Positions 1-9,305 are shown, numbered from the stretch's first letter. The stretch: DNA of 44,948 bases from Flavihumibacter sp. CACIAM 22H1 (GCF_001601815.1 NZ_LUKG01000013.1:30023-74970), one strand, 5' to 3'. Notes: generated from the letters alone by a model not told the origin. A program made the numbers and translations.

Positions 1-630
1 CGCAATTATATCATGGCTCAGGCAGGTAAATACCGTACTGCCAGGCACCTGCAGGCGCGCATCGCCCGACCTGGCCGGGAAATACCCGAACAAAAGGGCT
101 TTTTTTGCCGGGTGATAATAGGCATTGGCTCTTCGAAGGGCATGCGGATACACTCTTAACTTATGTACATAATGATTCCTGGTTTTGGCAGCATCCGGAA
201 TCCGCCTGTCTGACCATTGAATTTTTCTTCCCAGTGCCTGTTCAAAATTTTTGATGGTAACCATAATAACCGCATATACCATTTGCTGATGAAAACGCGG
301 ATCTCCTACATCCGGATTAAGCCCATCCTGAGCCAATACATGCGGATGATCAAGGTCTACCGGTTCATACAGCACTCCTGAAGCAGGATCAATATCTATA
401 ATTTCAATGTAATCGCCGGAAGGCACCGTTCTGTGCCAGCTTTCGGGCGAACGTTGTTTTGACTTATTTGCTTTCCTGTCGAAGGAGTAAAAATCCAGGT
501 CTTCCCATTCTACGCGGTAAGTAATGGTATTAACCGTAACCGTATCAACGGCCAGGGATAATGAAGGATCAAAAGCATAGGCCCTTAGTTTACGAAACGG
601 CGGCCTGGTGTAAGCAGCAGTAGTTGCCAT
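1..630 (-). CDS. Metallopeptidase-like protein, partial (runs off left edge)
   Basis: This reading frame is absent from the ORF track because it has no stop inside the window. Reading the minus strand from ATG at 630 gives about 210 codons open to the window edge. The N-terminus is MATTAAYTRPPFRKL and there is no signal peptide. The last visible residues (VFTCLSHDIIA) resemble the run-up to a HExxH zinc site in gluzincin-like bacterial proteins, where HETTHA usually follows. That catalytic site lies outside the window, so the peptidase assignment is inference. The gene starts 10 bases after the stop of the patatin-like gene on the same strand, so the two are probably co-transcribed. Confidence 0.6.
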   Translation of the reverse strand, partial: MATTAAYTRPPFRKLRAYAFDPSLSLAVDTVTVNTITYRVEWEDLDFYSFDRKANKSKQRSPESWHRTVPSGDYIEIIDIDPASGVLYEPVDLDHPHVLAQDGLNPDVGDPRFHQQMVYAVIMVTIKNFEQALGRKIQWSDRRIPDAAKTRNHYVHKLRVYPHALRRANAYYHPAKKALLFGYFPARSGDARLQVPGSTVFTCLSHDIIA

Positions 631-640
631 AAAAATTAGT

Positions 641-2551
641 TTAAAGGACAGTTTCCATTTCTTTTACCAGCCAGTAGGGATCTTTGCGAAACTTCTCCAT
701 CAATGCTTTTAATTGCAGCACCATGTCAGATACAACCTGTTTATAATGGGCAGAAAGATGATCGTTATACCGGCTTTGCTCCAATAATAGCGCATATTGA
801 AACAACTCATAGGCCGTAGTAAATTGCCCGCAGGCGATCAATGCTTTTCGTTTATTCCTGCCGGTATCGGCTCCTTCCTCTTCGGGCGAAAACCATAAGG
901 TGGTGCCCATTGAGTAGGCCAGGTCTGCCACTTTTTGCATTTCGGGCGAATACATATTGTGTTGCGCCAGCAAAAGGCGGAACTGCTTTTTTCTTTCCGC
1001 ATAAGCGCTATCCGCTTCTTCTCCCTGGATATCAAAAGCAGGGTTTTTCCTTGCTTTATTATTGGTTTTGCTTAGCGAATAAATAGGAATATAGGTACGA
1101 CGATAAAAGGTCTGTTGATCTGAATACAGTTTATAATAAATCTGCCGCCTGATTTGTTTCAGGAAAATATCACCCAACAATGTTTTACCCGAACTGACAC
1201 GGTCCATTACCCAGCGGCTCAATTCTGAAATCGGTCGCTGCCGCAGGTAGTTTACCAATTGATTGCCCAGCTCAACACTGAAACCTGCACCTGGGAAAAG
1301 CCGCAGCAATATGTTTTCAAGATCTGGCTGGTGCAGGATTGATACAAAACTGCCGGGCTTGTTTTTATACTTTTTAATGGCGCGCTTAGCAGCAAATGCC
1401 GTCAGCATTACCAGTATGCTCAGTACCCCCAAAATAAGGGCCGGAGCCTGCATACCATGTTGCCAGCAATACCAACCCAGGTAAAGCACTAAACACAATC
1501 CACCCCAACTCAGTAAGCCCAGGGCCAGCGGAATTTTAGTCCACCAGGCATGCAGTTTGCTCCAATAATTATCCAATGTTTTATTCCGTACCTGCAACGG
1601 AATGGCCGGATCGCTGAAAACTGCAGGGTGCATATAATGGCTGGCCACATCGCAAACCAGCAGCAGGTCAAAAGCATCCCCTTTGGAGTTGTTTCGATTA
1701 GCCAGCAGGGGTGCTCTTCGGAAGGCATTGAGCAGGGAGTCGAGGCCCTGGTTATCACAGATGCCGCCATCCATGAGGGCAAGTGTTTTAACCGGCTTAC
1801 CGATGGTTGGTTCAATTTTTAATGCCTGCTCAAGAGCCGAAACAGGGAGCTCTTCGTGAGCGAAATCAGCGGGATACCGCATCGGCTCAAATCCGCCGGG
1901 AAAACAGGAGGAACTGGCCAGCACATCCGCAAGCCGGATAGAATCGATCGTATTCCAGGAATCTTTATCTACCAAACTGGCACCATCACTGCCAAAATCA
2001 CCTCCGCGGGCTAGAGGATTTTCGGGTTCCTGGCAACATTGAAACCGGAAGGATAAACCCGTTGTAAACTCAGAAGCATTAAAACATACTTCTTTTATAT
2101 GAGACGGTTGGGCTGGCTTGCGCAGATCCCCCAATTTACCGGGAATACCCGCAAACAGTATTTTATGGTAAACCAGGCTAAATGCATTGATCGGGTTCCG
2201 GCATTTTCCCTCTGCCGAACCCGCTTTCCAATTCGCATCGTCTTTTAAAACAGTAAATACCTGATTAAGCAGTACCTGCCCCTCCAGCTTCGGATACAGG
2301 TGCCGGTAAAACGCGTCAAATGACATTCCGGCGGATTTACAGGCAGCATACACACTTAAGGTAATGGTTCCCCCACTGGCCGAGGAAACAAAATGCACTT
2401 GTTCAAGTAAGGGCTGGGTACTGCCATCGGGCTGCAACACCCTTATTTTGTTTAACAATGATAATACACCCAGACCATAAGCGGCGGCACGAAACCCGCC
2501 ACCGGAAAGTGCCAGCGCAAGCGACTGAAAAGGAGTATCCGGGAAGAGCAT
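641..2551 (-). CDS. Patatin-like phospholipase family protein
   Basis: This is a predicted lipid acyl hydrolase of the patatin fold, 636 residues long. The glycine-rich oxyanion loop SGGGFR is at residues 16-21. The nucleophile motif SSASGG is at 56-61, with Ser59 as likely nucleophile. The DGG motif at 261-263 supplies the catalytic Asp, so the Ser-Asp dyad is intact. Two hydrophobic helices near residues 340-385 (IPLALGLLSWGG and LILGVLSILVML) interrupt the soluble part, so the protein is probably membrane-anchored. There is no signal peptide, which places the catalytic domain on the cytoplasmic side. It is followed closely by the partial metallopeptidase-like gene. The substrate cannot be read from sequence. 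Confidence 0.88.
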   Translation of the reverse strand: MLFPDTPFQSLALALSGGGFRAAAYGLGVLSLLNKIRVLQPDGSTQPLLEQVHFVSSASGGTITLSVYAACKSAGMSFDAFYRHLYPKLEGQVLLNQVFTVLKDDANWKAGSAEGKCRNPINAFSLVYHKILFAGIPGKLGDLRKPAQPSHIKEVCFNASEFTTGLSFRFQCCQEPENPLARGGDFGSDGASLVDKDSWNTIDSIRLADVLASSSCFPGGFEPMRYPADFAHEELPVSALEQALKIEPTIGKPVKTLALMDGGICDNQGLDSLLNAFRRAPLLANRNNSKGDAFDLLLVCDVASHYMHPAVFSDPAIPLQVRNKTLDNYWSKLHAWWTKIPLALGLLSWGGLCLVLYLGWYCWQHGMQAPALILGVLSILVMLTAFAAKRAIKKYKNKPGSFVSILHQPDLENILLRLFPGAGFSVELGNQLVNYLRQRPISELSRWVMDRVSSGKTLLGDIFLKQIRRQIYYKLYSDQQTFYRRTYIPIYSLSKTNNKARKNPAFDIQGEEADSAYAERKKQFRLLLAQHNMYSPEMQKVADLAYSMGTTLWFSPEEEGADTGRNKRKALIACGQFTTAYELFQYALLLEQSRYNDHLSAHYKQVVSDMVLQLKALMEKFRKDPYWLVKEMETVL

Positions 2552-2641
2552 GACTTGGAGAAGGTTTAACTATAGAAAGTTAAGACAGCGCAGGGAAGTT
2601 ACCAAGGGTGTTTTTCCGGTATTTTTTATGGATATTCGCCC

Positions 2642-3907
2642 ATGCGATTATTCTTTTTATGCCTTATCCTTTTCGCATTTAACCTCGTAAACGGACAAAC
2701 CGAAAACAGGTTTGTGCAGGAAGTAAATGCGCTTGATTCACTCTTACAGAAAACCACCTCTTTCCGGGAACAACTAATCCCTAATCGATTAACGGAGTAC
2801 CAGCAACTTAAAACGGCTATTCGTCAACGGACAGATACCGCCACTGTTCACCAGCGCTTTTTCCACCTTAGCGAATTGATCAGCCTGGTCCGCGACAATC
2901 ACCTGGGCTTTTACCAGCGGGTGAATTATTCCCTGTATAAAAGCAATACCCAAATTGACTCCTTGTATGCTTCCGATTATTTCAACACCTGGCCGGTTAG
3001 CCCCCTACCTACAGATTCGCTGAAACAAGCGCTTTCAGATCTACCCCGGCAGGAGTTAACCGGCATTTATACATATGGGGAGTATTATAAAATGGCATTG
3101 GTTAAAACAGGACCCAGGCAGTACCAGGGCATAGTAGTAGAATCCGCTGTTCCTTATATGAAACCCGGTCAACTTATTGCCTGGTTAACCGAAAAAGGCG
3201 ATAACCGGTTTTCCGCAATATACCTTCACCCATTGACCCATAATTTTCTCTACCACCCTATTGAACGATTTGAGGAAGGAAAACTGCTCTATTCAAGTTT
3301 TTACCAATCCTATTACAACGGGGTATATAGTAAAGCCGGAAATACGGTGGATTATTGCAACCTGCCCGATACCGCAAAACCATTTCTCCTTACGGAACCA
3401 AGGCCTTCCGTCCGATATGTGCGGGTAAGCAGTTTCGCCAATAACGGAATACATCGCCGGCAATCCGACAGCCTTGTGCAATTGCTTGGAACAACTTTAC
3501 CCCTGCCCTACACTATTGTCGACCTTCGGAATAATACCGGCGGTGCCGGATCAATGGCAAAGCCCTATATCAGGTGGATTAAACAACAACGCAAAAAATC
3601 AAAGGTACTGGTACTGATCAATGCCAATACCATTAGTATGGGGGAAATAACGGCAGTGCGTTTATCCAAACTGAAAGGGGTATTACTAGCCGGCCAGCAG
3701 ACTAAAGGCATGTTGGCTTATGGCAGCAATTACGGCAAACATATTCCATTACCCTCCGGAGAATTTTCCTTTTATCCGACCGATATGCGAACCCCCGGCT
3801 TATTGTACCTGGAAGATAACGGAATAGCGCCTGCACTACCTTTATCCGGCCATACAGACTGGTTGCTGCAACTCTATCGATACTTGAAAATAGATACACT
3901 CAACTAA
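2642..3907 (+). CDS. S41 family peptidase, exported
   Basis: This 421-residue protein starts with a clear signal peptide (MRLFFLCLILFAFNLVNGQ), so it acts in the periplasm or outside the cell. The C-terminal half carries the tail-specific protease core. VDLRNNTGG is the conserved strand and loop, and NTISMGE contains the likely catalytic Ser332. GQQTKGMLAYG follows, as in other S41 enzymes. I see no obvious PDZ domain, so it differs from CtpA-type processing proteases and belongs to the looser Bacteroidota S41 group. It is divergent from the patatin gene. A VOC-family gene starts 10 bases downstream and may share its transcript. Confidence 0.88.
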   Translation: MRLFFLCLILFAFNLVNGQTENRFVQEVNALDSLLQKTTSFREQLIPNRLTEYQQLKTAIRQRTDTATVHQRFFHLSELISLVRDNHLGFYQRVNYSLYKSNTQIDSLYASDYFNTWPVSPLPTDSLKQALSDLPRQELTGIYTYGEYYKMALVKTGPRQYQGIVVESAVPYMKPGQLIAWLTEKGDNRFSAIYLHPLTHNFLYHPIERFEEGKLLYSSFYQSYYNGVYSKAGNTVDYCNLPDTAKPFLLTEPRPSVRYVRVSSFANNGIHRRQSDSLVQLLGTTLPLPYTIVDLRNNTGGAGSMAKPYIRWIKQQRKKSKVLVLINANTISMGEITAVRLSKLKGVLLAGQQTKGMLAYGSNYGKHIPLPSGEFSFYPTDMRTPGLLYLEDNGIAPALPLSGHTDWLLQLYRYLKIDTLN

Positions 3908-3917
3908 ATCTTCACAG

Positions 3918-4292
3918 ATGCAAAAACGCTTTGAAGCAGGTATAAATATTGCTTTAAAAATCCCGAAAAGCAAGTACCAAGAAACTGTTCGATTTTACAA
4001 AGAAATTCTTCAACTGGAAGTGGAAGAAAAGCCGATTGAAAATCCGACGATCTCCCGAACACATGCTGTTAAATTCGGAAACAATATACTATGGCTCGAT
4101 TGTGTTGATAATTATACGCATTCAGAAACCTGGCTGCAACTCACGGTTCCGGATGTGGAAGAAGCAACTGCTTATCTGAAAGCAAAAAGTATCGATACCT
4201 GCGACGAACTGGAAGAGCTTCCTCCCGGCATGCATTGGATTCAGGATCCGGCAGGTACTGTATTTAATATTCAAAAGCGATCAAATATCTAA
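3918..4292 (+). CDS. VOC family (glyoxalase/bleomycin-resistance fold) protein
   Basis: This small soluble protein of 124 residues has the length and pattern of one vicinal-oxygen-chelate module. FYKEILQLEVEEKP is the typical first betaalpha unit, WLQLTVPDVEEATAYLKAK the second, and WIQDPAGTVFNIQ the ending with its DPxGxxxxI/F signature. The family includes dioxygenases, glyoxalases and antibiotic-binding proteins, and the substrate is not predictable here. It starts 10 bases after the S41 peptidase stop, suggesting co-transcription. Confidence 0.85.
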   Translation: MQKRFEAGINIALKIPKSKYQETVRFYKEILQLEVEEKPIENPTISRTHAVKFGNNILWLDCVDNYTHSETWLQLTVPDVEEATAYLKAKSIDTCDELEELPPGMHWIQDPAGTVFNIQKRSNI

Positions 4293-4405
4293 AATAAAAA
4301 CGCATCATACACGTTATCTTTTTTTGTAATTCTAGATTTTTATGCCTGTCTTTAAACCTTTTGAATAGTTTCCTGTCCAATGATCAACCAAATCACCAAT
4401 CCTGT

Positions 4406-5476
4406 ATGAAACCTTTTCTGTTGCTGTCAATAGTTTTATTGACTATTTCCGGCTGTAAAAAAGACGACCCCAAGTCACCGGATACTCCCTCCGATTCCAT
4501 GTATTTCCCTCCCAATTCTGGTACTGCCTGGGAAGCGCAAACAGTTGCCAGCCTGGGCTGGAACCTGACTGCTATTCAGCCATTAAAGGATTTCCTGGTT
4601 GCCAAAAACAGCAAATCCTTTATGATACTGGTAAACGGAAGAATTGTGCTGGAAGAATATTTCAATGGGCATTCTTCTGCTACCGACTGGGAATGGAACA
4701 GTGCAGGCAAAACGCTGGTAGCTACCACAACGGGCATAACACAACAGGCTGGCCTGCTGAATATCAATAACCGCGTATCGGATTATATCGGTACCGGCTG
4801 GACAAGCATGTTACTGGAAAAAGAAAATCTTATTAAGGTCCGGAACCTGTTAACGATGACCTCCGGAATTGATGATACCAAACAATTGGTTATAAAATCC
4901 AACCTTAGTTATGTGGCAGATGCGGGAACCCGCTGGGCCTATGGCAACGTATTTCAAAAGCTAACCGATGTAGTAGCGGCTGCAAGCGGTCAGAACTTTG
5001 AATCCTATTTTAATACCAAGCTTAAGAACAAGATAGGAATGGATGGATTCTGGAATTTCGGTACCATTTTCACCATCTATCACAGCACCACCCGCAGCAT
5101 GGCACGTTTTGGACTACTGGCCCTTAACAAAGGGAAATGGAAAGAAGAACAGGTGGTACCTGAAGCTTACTTTACCGAAAGCACCAGCAGTTCCCAATCC
5201 ATTAATCCCTCATATGGATACCTGTGGTGGCTGAATGGAAAAACAACCTATATGTTACCCAGCGACCAAACTGTTTATACAGGCACCCTGGTTCCTAATG
5301 CCCCGGCCGATATGTATGCAGCAATGGGTGCCAAAGATCAACGCATTTATGTGATTCCAGGCAAAAAAATGGTGGTGATCAGAATGGGAGAAGCGTCGGA
5401 TGCTGCCAACCCTGATTTTGCCGTGTCGGGTTTTGACAACGCATTATGGGAAAAAATAAATGCTGTCATAAATTGA
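4406..5476 (+). CDS. Serine hydrolase, class C beta-lactamase-like lipoprotein
   Basis: The ORF track starts at 4361. The internal ATG at 4406 is preferred because it begins directly with a lipoprotein signal (MKPFLLLSIVLLTISGC) whose lipobox Cys is at residue 19. The mature protein is therefore probably lipid-anchored. The penicillin-binding fold is shown by SAGK at 99-102 (SxxK, Ser99 nucleophile) and YGN at 179-181 (YxN). Length (356 residues) and the C-terminal layout fit the broad beta-lactamase/esterase EstB/DD-peptidase family. Real beta-lactam resistance should not be assumed: most members in Bacteroidota are uncharacterised esterases or peptidases. Confidence 0.88.
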   Translation: MKPFLLLSIVLLTISGCKKDDPKSPDTPSDSMYFPPNSGTAWEAQTVASLGWNLTAIQPLKDFLVAKNSKSFMILVNGRIVLEEYFNGHSSATDWEWNSAGKTLVATTTGITQQAGLLNINNRVSDYIGTGWTSMLLEKENLIKVRNLLTMTSGIDDTKQLVIKSNLSYVADAGTRWAYGNVFQKLTDVVAAASGQNFESYFNTKLKNKIGMDGFWNFGTIFTIYHSTTRSMARFGLLALNKGKWKEEQVVPEAYFTESTSSSQSINPSYGYLWWLNGKTTYMLPSDQTVYTGTLVPNAPADMYAAMGAKDQRIYVIPGKKMVVIRMGEASDAANPDFAVSGFDNALWEKINAVIN

Positions 5477-5567
5477 TCATCTGATTTTCGGCTACAAATT
5501 CAGCAGATCTGGCTAAACCTGGTAAATAAGGGAACCGGAAATTTGTGCTTCATTAAATCCATAAAAA

Positions 5568-6326
5568 ATGAGTACAAAAATTGCCCTGGTAACAGGTGGC
5601 AGCCGCGGTATCGGAAAGGATATAGCATTGGCAATGGCCAAAAAAGGGATAGACCTGATTATTACCTATCATTCCAATAAACAAGCTGCTGAAGAGGTTG
5701 TAAATGAAATCAACCAATTGGGGCAAACTGCGGTTGCCTTTCAGCTCGATACCGGCAATACCGGTAGTTTCAGTGCCTTCCTGGGCCAGGTGACCGATTA
5801 TTTACAGAAAAGCCGGGGATCTGAACAGTTTGATTTTCTTGTCAATAATGCCGGAACCGGCCTCTATGCTCCCATAGCAGAGGTAGCCGAAATTCAATTT
5901 GACGAAATCTTTACTATTCACTTTAAGGGTGTATTTTTTCTTACTCAACAATGCCTGCCTTATATTAAAGAACAGGGAGCCATCCTCAACATATCTTCCG
6001 GACTAACCCGTATAACCATGGTTGGTTCGTCGGTATACGCATCCGCTAAAGCCGCCGTTGAAACCCTTACGCGTTACCTGGCAAAAGAACTAGGACCCAG
6101 GAAAATAAGAGTAAATGTATTGGCCCCTGGTGCCATTGAAACGGATTTTGCCGGTGGCAGGACCAGAGACAATAAAGAGATCAATTCGTATATTGCCGGT
6201 ATTACTGCTTTGGGCCGGGTAGGCCTGCCCGGCGATATAGGTGGTGTAGCCGCCTTTTTATGCACCGATGAAGCTGGCTGGATAAATGGCCAGCGGATCG
6301 AAGTTTCCGGAGGGCAAGCTATTTAA
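5568..6326 (+). CDS. SDR family NAD(P)-dependent oxidoreductase
   Basis: This is a classical short-chain dehydrogenase/reductase of 252 residues. The cofactor loop TGGSRGIG is at residues 9-16, NNAG is present near residue 92, and the active-site YxxxK (YASAK) follows the catalytic Ser region ISSGLTR. The C-terminal half ends with the typical GWINGQRIEVSGGQ. The TGGSRGIG basic residue suggests NADPH use. Substrate is unknown. The neighbouring AraC-family gene starts 16 bases downstream, and this pairing is common where the regulator controls the reductase. Confidence 0.92.
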   Translation: MSTKIALVTGGSRGIGKDIALAMAKKGIDLIITYHSNKQAAEEVVNEINQLGQTAVAFQLDTGNTGSFSAFLGQVTDYLQKSRGSEQFDFLVNNAGTGLYAPIAEVAEIQFDEIFTIHFKGVFFLTQQCLPYIKEQGAILNISSGLTRITMVGSSVYASAKAAVETLTRYLAKELGPRKIRVNVLAPGAIETDFAGGRTRDNKEINSYIAGITALGRVGLPGDIGGVAAFLCTDEAGWINGQRIEVSGGQAI

Positions 6327-6342
6327 GTAATGAATCAAAGCA

Positions 6343-7254
6343 ATGACAACCAGCCAACCGGTTCGGATTAAAACGATCAGCGAATTTCACCGGATGAGAA
6401 ATCTGCCGGCACCGGAACATCCGTTGATCAGTGTGCTGAATGTGCATGATTTCCAGTATCCACCCGAAACAAGGCAGTTGAGAATAGTAATGGATTTTTA
6501 TTCCATTTCACTTAAACGTAACTGTGGGAAAATCCGCTACGGCCAGCAACAATACGATTTTGATGAAGGTGTTTTATATTTTATTGCTCCCAACCAGGTT
6601 TTTCAGGTAGAACATAACCCGGAGGAACCCAAACAATCAGGAAGGATGTTGCTCATCCATCCTGATTTTCTTTGGAAAACACCGCTGGCAAAAACCATCC
6701 ACAACTATGAATTTTTCAGCTATTCCGTAAACGAAGCCTTGTTTCTGTCGGAAAAAGAGGAGGCCATTTTATTAGATATACTCCAAAACATACAGTTGGA
6801 ATACAATACCAATATTGATCCCTTTTACCAGCGTATCATTGCCTCACAAATTGAAACGTTTCTACATTATTCCGAACGTTTCTACCAGCGGCAGTTCATC
6901 ACCCGAAAGCCAACGAATCATCAGTTGCTCAACCGGTTGAACCAACTAATTACCGATTATTTCAACAATGAAGCACTTAGCAGGACCGGGTTACCCAGTG
7001 TTCAGTACATTGCCGACCAGTTGCATGTTTCCCAGGGTTACCTGAGCAGCTTACTAAAACACCTAACCGGTCAGAGTACCCAATACCATATTCACCAGGC
7101 ATTAATAGAAAAAGCCAAGATAAAATTATCCACCACTAATTTATCAATAAGCGAAATTGCGTATGAATTAGGTTTTGAACATCCACAATCTTTCAGCAAA
7201 TTATTCAGAGCAAAAACAAATTTTACGCCTTTGGAATTCAGGCAGTCTTTTTAA
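6343..7254 (+). CDS. AraC family transcriptional regulator
   Basis: This 303-residue protein has an N-terminal cupin-like sensing half (FDEGVLYFIAPNQVF) and a C-terminal double helix-turn-helix domain of the AraC/XylS type at about residues 205-303. The second helix-turn-helix (LSISEIAYELGFEHPQSFSK) and the following KLFRAKTNFTPLEFR closely match the family signature. It sits directly after the SDR gene in the same orientation, so it may regulate that gene or be expressed with it. The effector is unknown. Confidence 0.93.
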   Translation: MTTSQPVRIKTISEFHRMRNLPAPEHPLISVLNVHDFQYPPETRQLRIVMDFYSISLKRNCGKIRYGQQQYDFDEGVLYFIAPNQVFQVEHNPEEPKQSGRMLLIHPDFLWKTPLAKTIHNYEFFSYSVNEALFLSEKEEAILLDILQNIQLEYNTNIDPFYQRIIASQIETFLHYSERFYQRQFITRKPTNHQLLNRLNQLITDYFNNEALSRTGLPSVQYIADQLHVSQGYLSSLLKHLTGQSTQYHIHQALIEKAKIKLSTTNLSISEIAYELGFEHPQSFSKLFRAKTNFTPLEFRQSF

Positions 7255-7263
7255 CTATAAAAT

Positions 7264-7797
7264 ATGGATAGCAAACTTATCAGGGAACTATTATGGAGTC
7301 AGTTCGGCGCTTGCATAGAAATGCTTTCCAATTGTATTAAAACAGTTCCGGACGATTATTTTTCCACTCATCCACGTGCTTATTTCATCACCTATCATAC
7401 GATTGTTTTCCTGGATTATTATTCCTGTTTTCCACCGGCAGCATTTTCGACCGGGCTTGCCTTTACCCAATTGCCACCGGAACAATGTCCACCGAACTCC
7501 ATCGGCGATATGGTACCGGATAAACTATATTCCAATAGCGAAATGCTTGAATACATTGATGCCATTCGAACAAAATGCCAGTTACTGATCAATGGCTTAA
7601 CAGAAGAAACACTGCAATTGAGGTTTATCGAAGGAAATGAACCTGGTGATATGAACTATTCGTTCCTGGAAATATTCCTCTATAATATGCGCCATACAGC
7701 GCACCATATAGGGCAACTACACCTGCTCTTACGGCAGGATTTAAACCTGCATGCCGCATGGGTTTTTCAGGAATCCAACGATTACCAGGGAAGCTAA
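7264..7797 (+). CDS. DinB-like family protein
   Basis: This 177-residue protein resembles the DinB/YfiT four-helix-bundle metalloenzyme family. The C-terminal RHTAHHIGQL is the characteristic helix with metal-binding histidines, and an earlier histidine in ITYHTIVFLDYY fits the first ligand position. Family members are often thiol-dependent transferases or have unknown function. It begins 9 bases after the AraC gene, so it is probably in the same transcription unit. Confidence 0.75.
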   Translation: MDSKLIRELLWSQFGACIEMLSNCIKTVPDDYFSTHPRAYFITYHTIVFLDYYSCFPPAAFSTGLAFTQLPPEQCPPNSIGDMVPDKLYSNSEMLEYIDAIRTKCQLLINGLTEETLQLRFIEGNEPGDMNYSFLEIFLYNMRHTAHHIGQLHLLLRQDLNLHAAWVFQESNDYQGS

Positions 7798-7879
7798 CAA
7801 ACTACCATATAAACGCATTCTGCAACGGCAACAACTTAAAATATTACCCTAAGTCAAGAAGCAAGAATAGCCTATGCAC

Positions 7880-7887
7880 TAATTTTG
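7880..7887 (+). promoter_or_regulatory. Bacteroidota -7 promoter box (TAATTTTG)
   Basis: TAATTTTG is a full match to the Bacteroidota -7 consensus TAnnTTTG and lies 15 bases before the ATG at 7903. No clear -33 TTG is visible. The TTG start used in the ORF track (7885) lies inside this box, which favours ATG 7903 as the true start. Confidence 0.5.
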
Positions 7888-7902
7888 AAAAAATCTTGCA
7901 CA

Positions 7903-8475
7903 ATGCAAACCAGAAAGCTGCATTTAGTTTCAGGTACACTTTTAGCTGCTTTTATAGGCATTCACCTTTTCAACCACCTGATCAGTATTTGGGGAGTAGA
8001 GCAGCATATACAACTTATGAACCAGCTCCGAAAAATTTACAGACACCCGGTGGTAGAACTTATCCTATTCCTCTCTATTGGCCTGCAGTTATTTTCCGGC
8101 ATTCGCCTCGCACGGAGAAAAGAAAAAAACAAGCTGCCTGGTTATGAAAAACTACAGCTGTTTACCGGGCTATACCTTTCCTTCTTTTTACTTATCCACA
8201 TTGCTGCCATTTTGGTTGGCCGATACTACCTGCACCTCAATACCAATATTTATTTCGGGGCTGCCGGCATCAACTACTTTCCTGTAAACCTTTTTTTTAT
8301 TCCTTATTATGCGCTGGCAATTTTATCCTTTTTTGGTCATATTGCAGCCTTGTTGAAATCTCGCATCTTACTGATTGCCGGTTTATTCATCACCTTACTT
8401 ATTTTCTACGGTTTAACCAATCATTTTAGCGGAATTGATTTACCAAAAGAATACATGCTCTTAATCGGCCGATAA
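7903..8475 (+). CDS. Five-helix membrane protein with conserved-looking histidines
   Basis: This 190-residue protein has five strongly hydrophobic segments. Histidines sit in or near four of them (GIHLFNH, RHPVVE, LLIHIAAI, FGHIAAL). Five helices with paired histidines resemble the cytochrome b subunit fold of succinate dehydrogenase/fumarate reductase, so heme binding is possible, but no flavoprotein or iron-sulfur partner is nearby. Start chosen at ATG 7903; the tracked TTG at 7885 overlaps a probable promoter box. Function unknown. Confidence 0.7.
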   Translation: MQTRKLHLVSGTLLAAFIGIHLFNHLISIWGVEQHIQLMNQLRKIYRHPVVELILFLSIGLQLFSGIRLARRKEKNKLPGYEKLQLFTGLYLSFFLLIHIAAILVGRYYLHLNTNIYFGAAGINYFPVNLFFIPYYALAILSFFGHIAALLKSRILLIAGLFITLLIFYGLTNHFSGIDLPKEYMLLIGR

Positions 8476-8686
8476 GCATCTTCCCGGCTTTTAGGAATTA
8501 TTACTGATTCGAAACGATCCGCATAGAAAACTAATTTCACCAATTGTAATACCCAGGTATTCCTGCGTGTGTATCTCCAAAAAAATAGCTATCCCTTCAG
8601 GTACAGCATCCCTGAACTACGCAACCAGTTCAGTGCAGATCTTATCAAAATTTCCAGGTGGTCTTATCTTTACTAAAAGAAAGCCT

Positions 8687-9286
8687 TTGGAACTCTCTCA
8701 AAAAATAAGCACCGCAAGAAAAATAAAAGGGCTCACCCAGGAAGAACTGGCTGATAAGGCGGCCATTACAGCCCGTACCATTCAACGGATTGAAAGTGGA
8801 GAAACCAGGCCAAGACCCTATACCCTGAAAACGCTGGCCGCTGCGTTGGACATACCTTATGAAGAACTTGTCGACCACCAAATCAGCACTGCTGATTCTA
8901 GTGATACTAACGACATCCTCCCTACCGACCGCGAACATTACCAATTGCAACTGATTTGCATTTCCTGTTTCAGTTACCTGGTAGTTCCCTTGGTTCATTT
9001 TCTTATCCCAGCTATCTTATTAAAAAAGTCAGGGCTTCAAGATCACCGGTTAGTAACCTTTGCAAGAACTGCCATACGCAGGCAAGTTTATTGGACAATT
9101 TCCCTATGGCTTATTTTATTTGCCACCATGGGCTATAATTTCATCCGTGTCATTTACTTTGAAAAAACCGGTATTGTAAATTTTCTCTGGCCTTTCTTCC
9201 TTTTGTATACAGGCAATGCGGGGCTTATTTTTTTGCACTTGTATCACTTAAAGCGCATAGCATCAATACAGTTTGCTGCCAAATAA
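8687..9286 (+). CDS. XRE-type helix-turn-helix regulator with C-terminal membrane helices
   Basis: A Cro/C1-type helix-turn-helix occupies about the first 60 residues from the chosen start (ARKIKGLTQEELADKAAI, then RTIQRIESGETRPRPYTL). Three hydrophobic helices follow (FSYLVVPLVHFLIPAIL, YWTISLWLILFATMGY, FLWPFFLLYTGNAGLIFL), so it is probably a membrane-tethered DNA-binding protein. The track uses GTG 8567, but the extra 40 residues look non-coding. TTG 8687 begins immediately before the domain with an AAAAGAAAG purine run upstream, so it is preferred. It lies just upstream of a set of 11-bp direct repeats that it could bind, which is speculation. Confidence 0.8.
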   Translation: MELSQKISTARKIKGLTQEELADKAAITARTIQRIESGETRPRPYTLKTLAAALDIPYEELVDHQISTADSSDTNDILPTDREHYQLQLICISCFSYLVVPLVHFLIPAILLKKSGLQDHRLVTFARTAIRRQVYWTISLWLILFATMGYNFIRVIYFEKTGIVNFLWPFFLLYTGNAGLIFLHLYHLKRIASIQFAAK

Positions 9287-9305
9287 CTCATTGATTGTCA
9301 ATATC

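Noticed and set aside
4406-5476. Beta-lactam resistance gene
   Set aside because: The SxxK and YxN motifs show only the broad serine hydrolase fold; no feature specific for a true resistance enzyme is visible.
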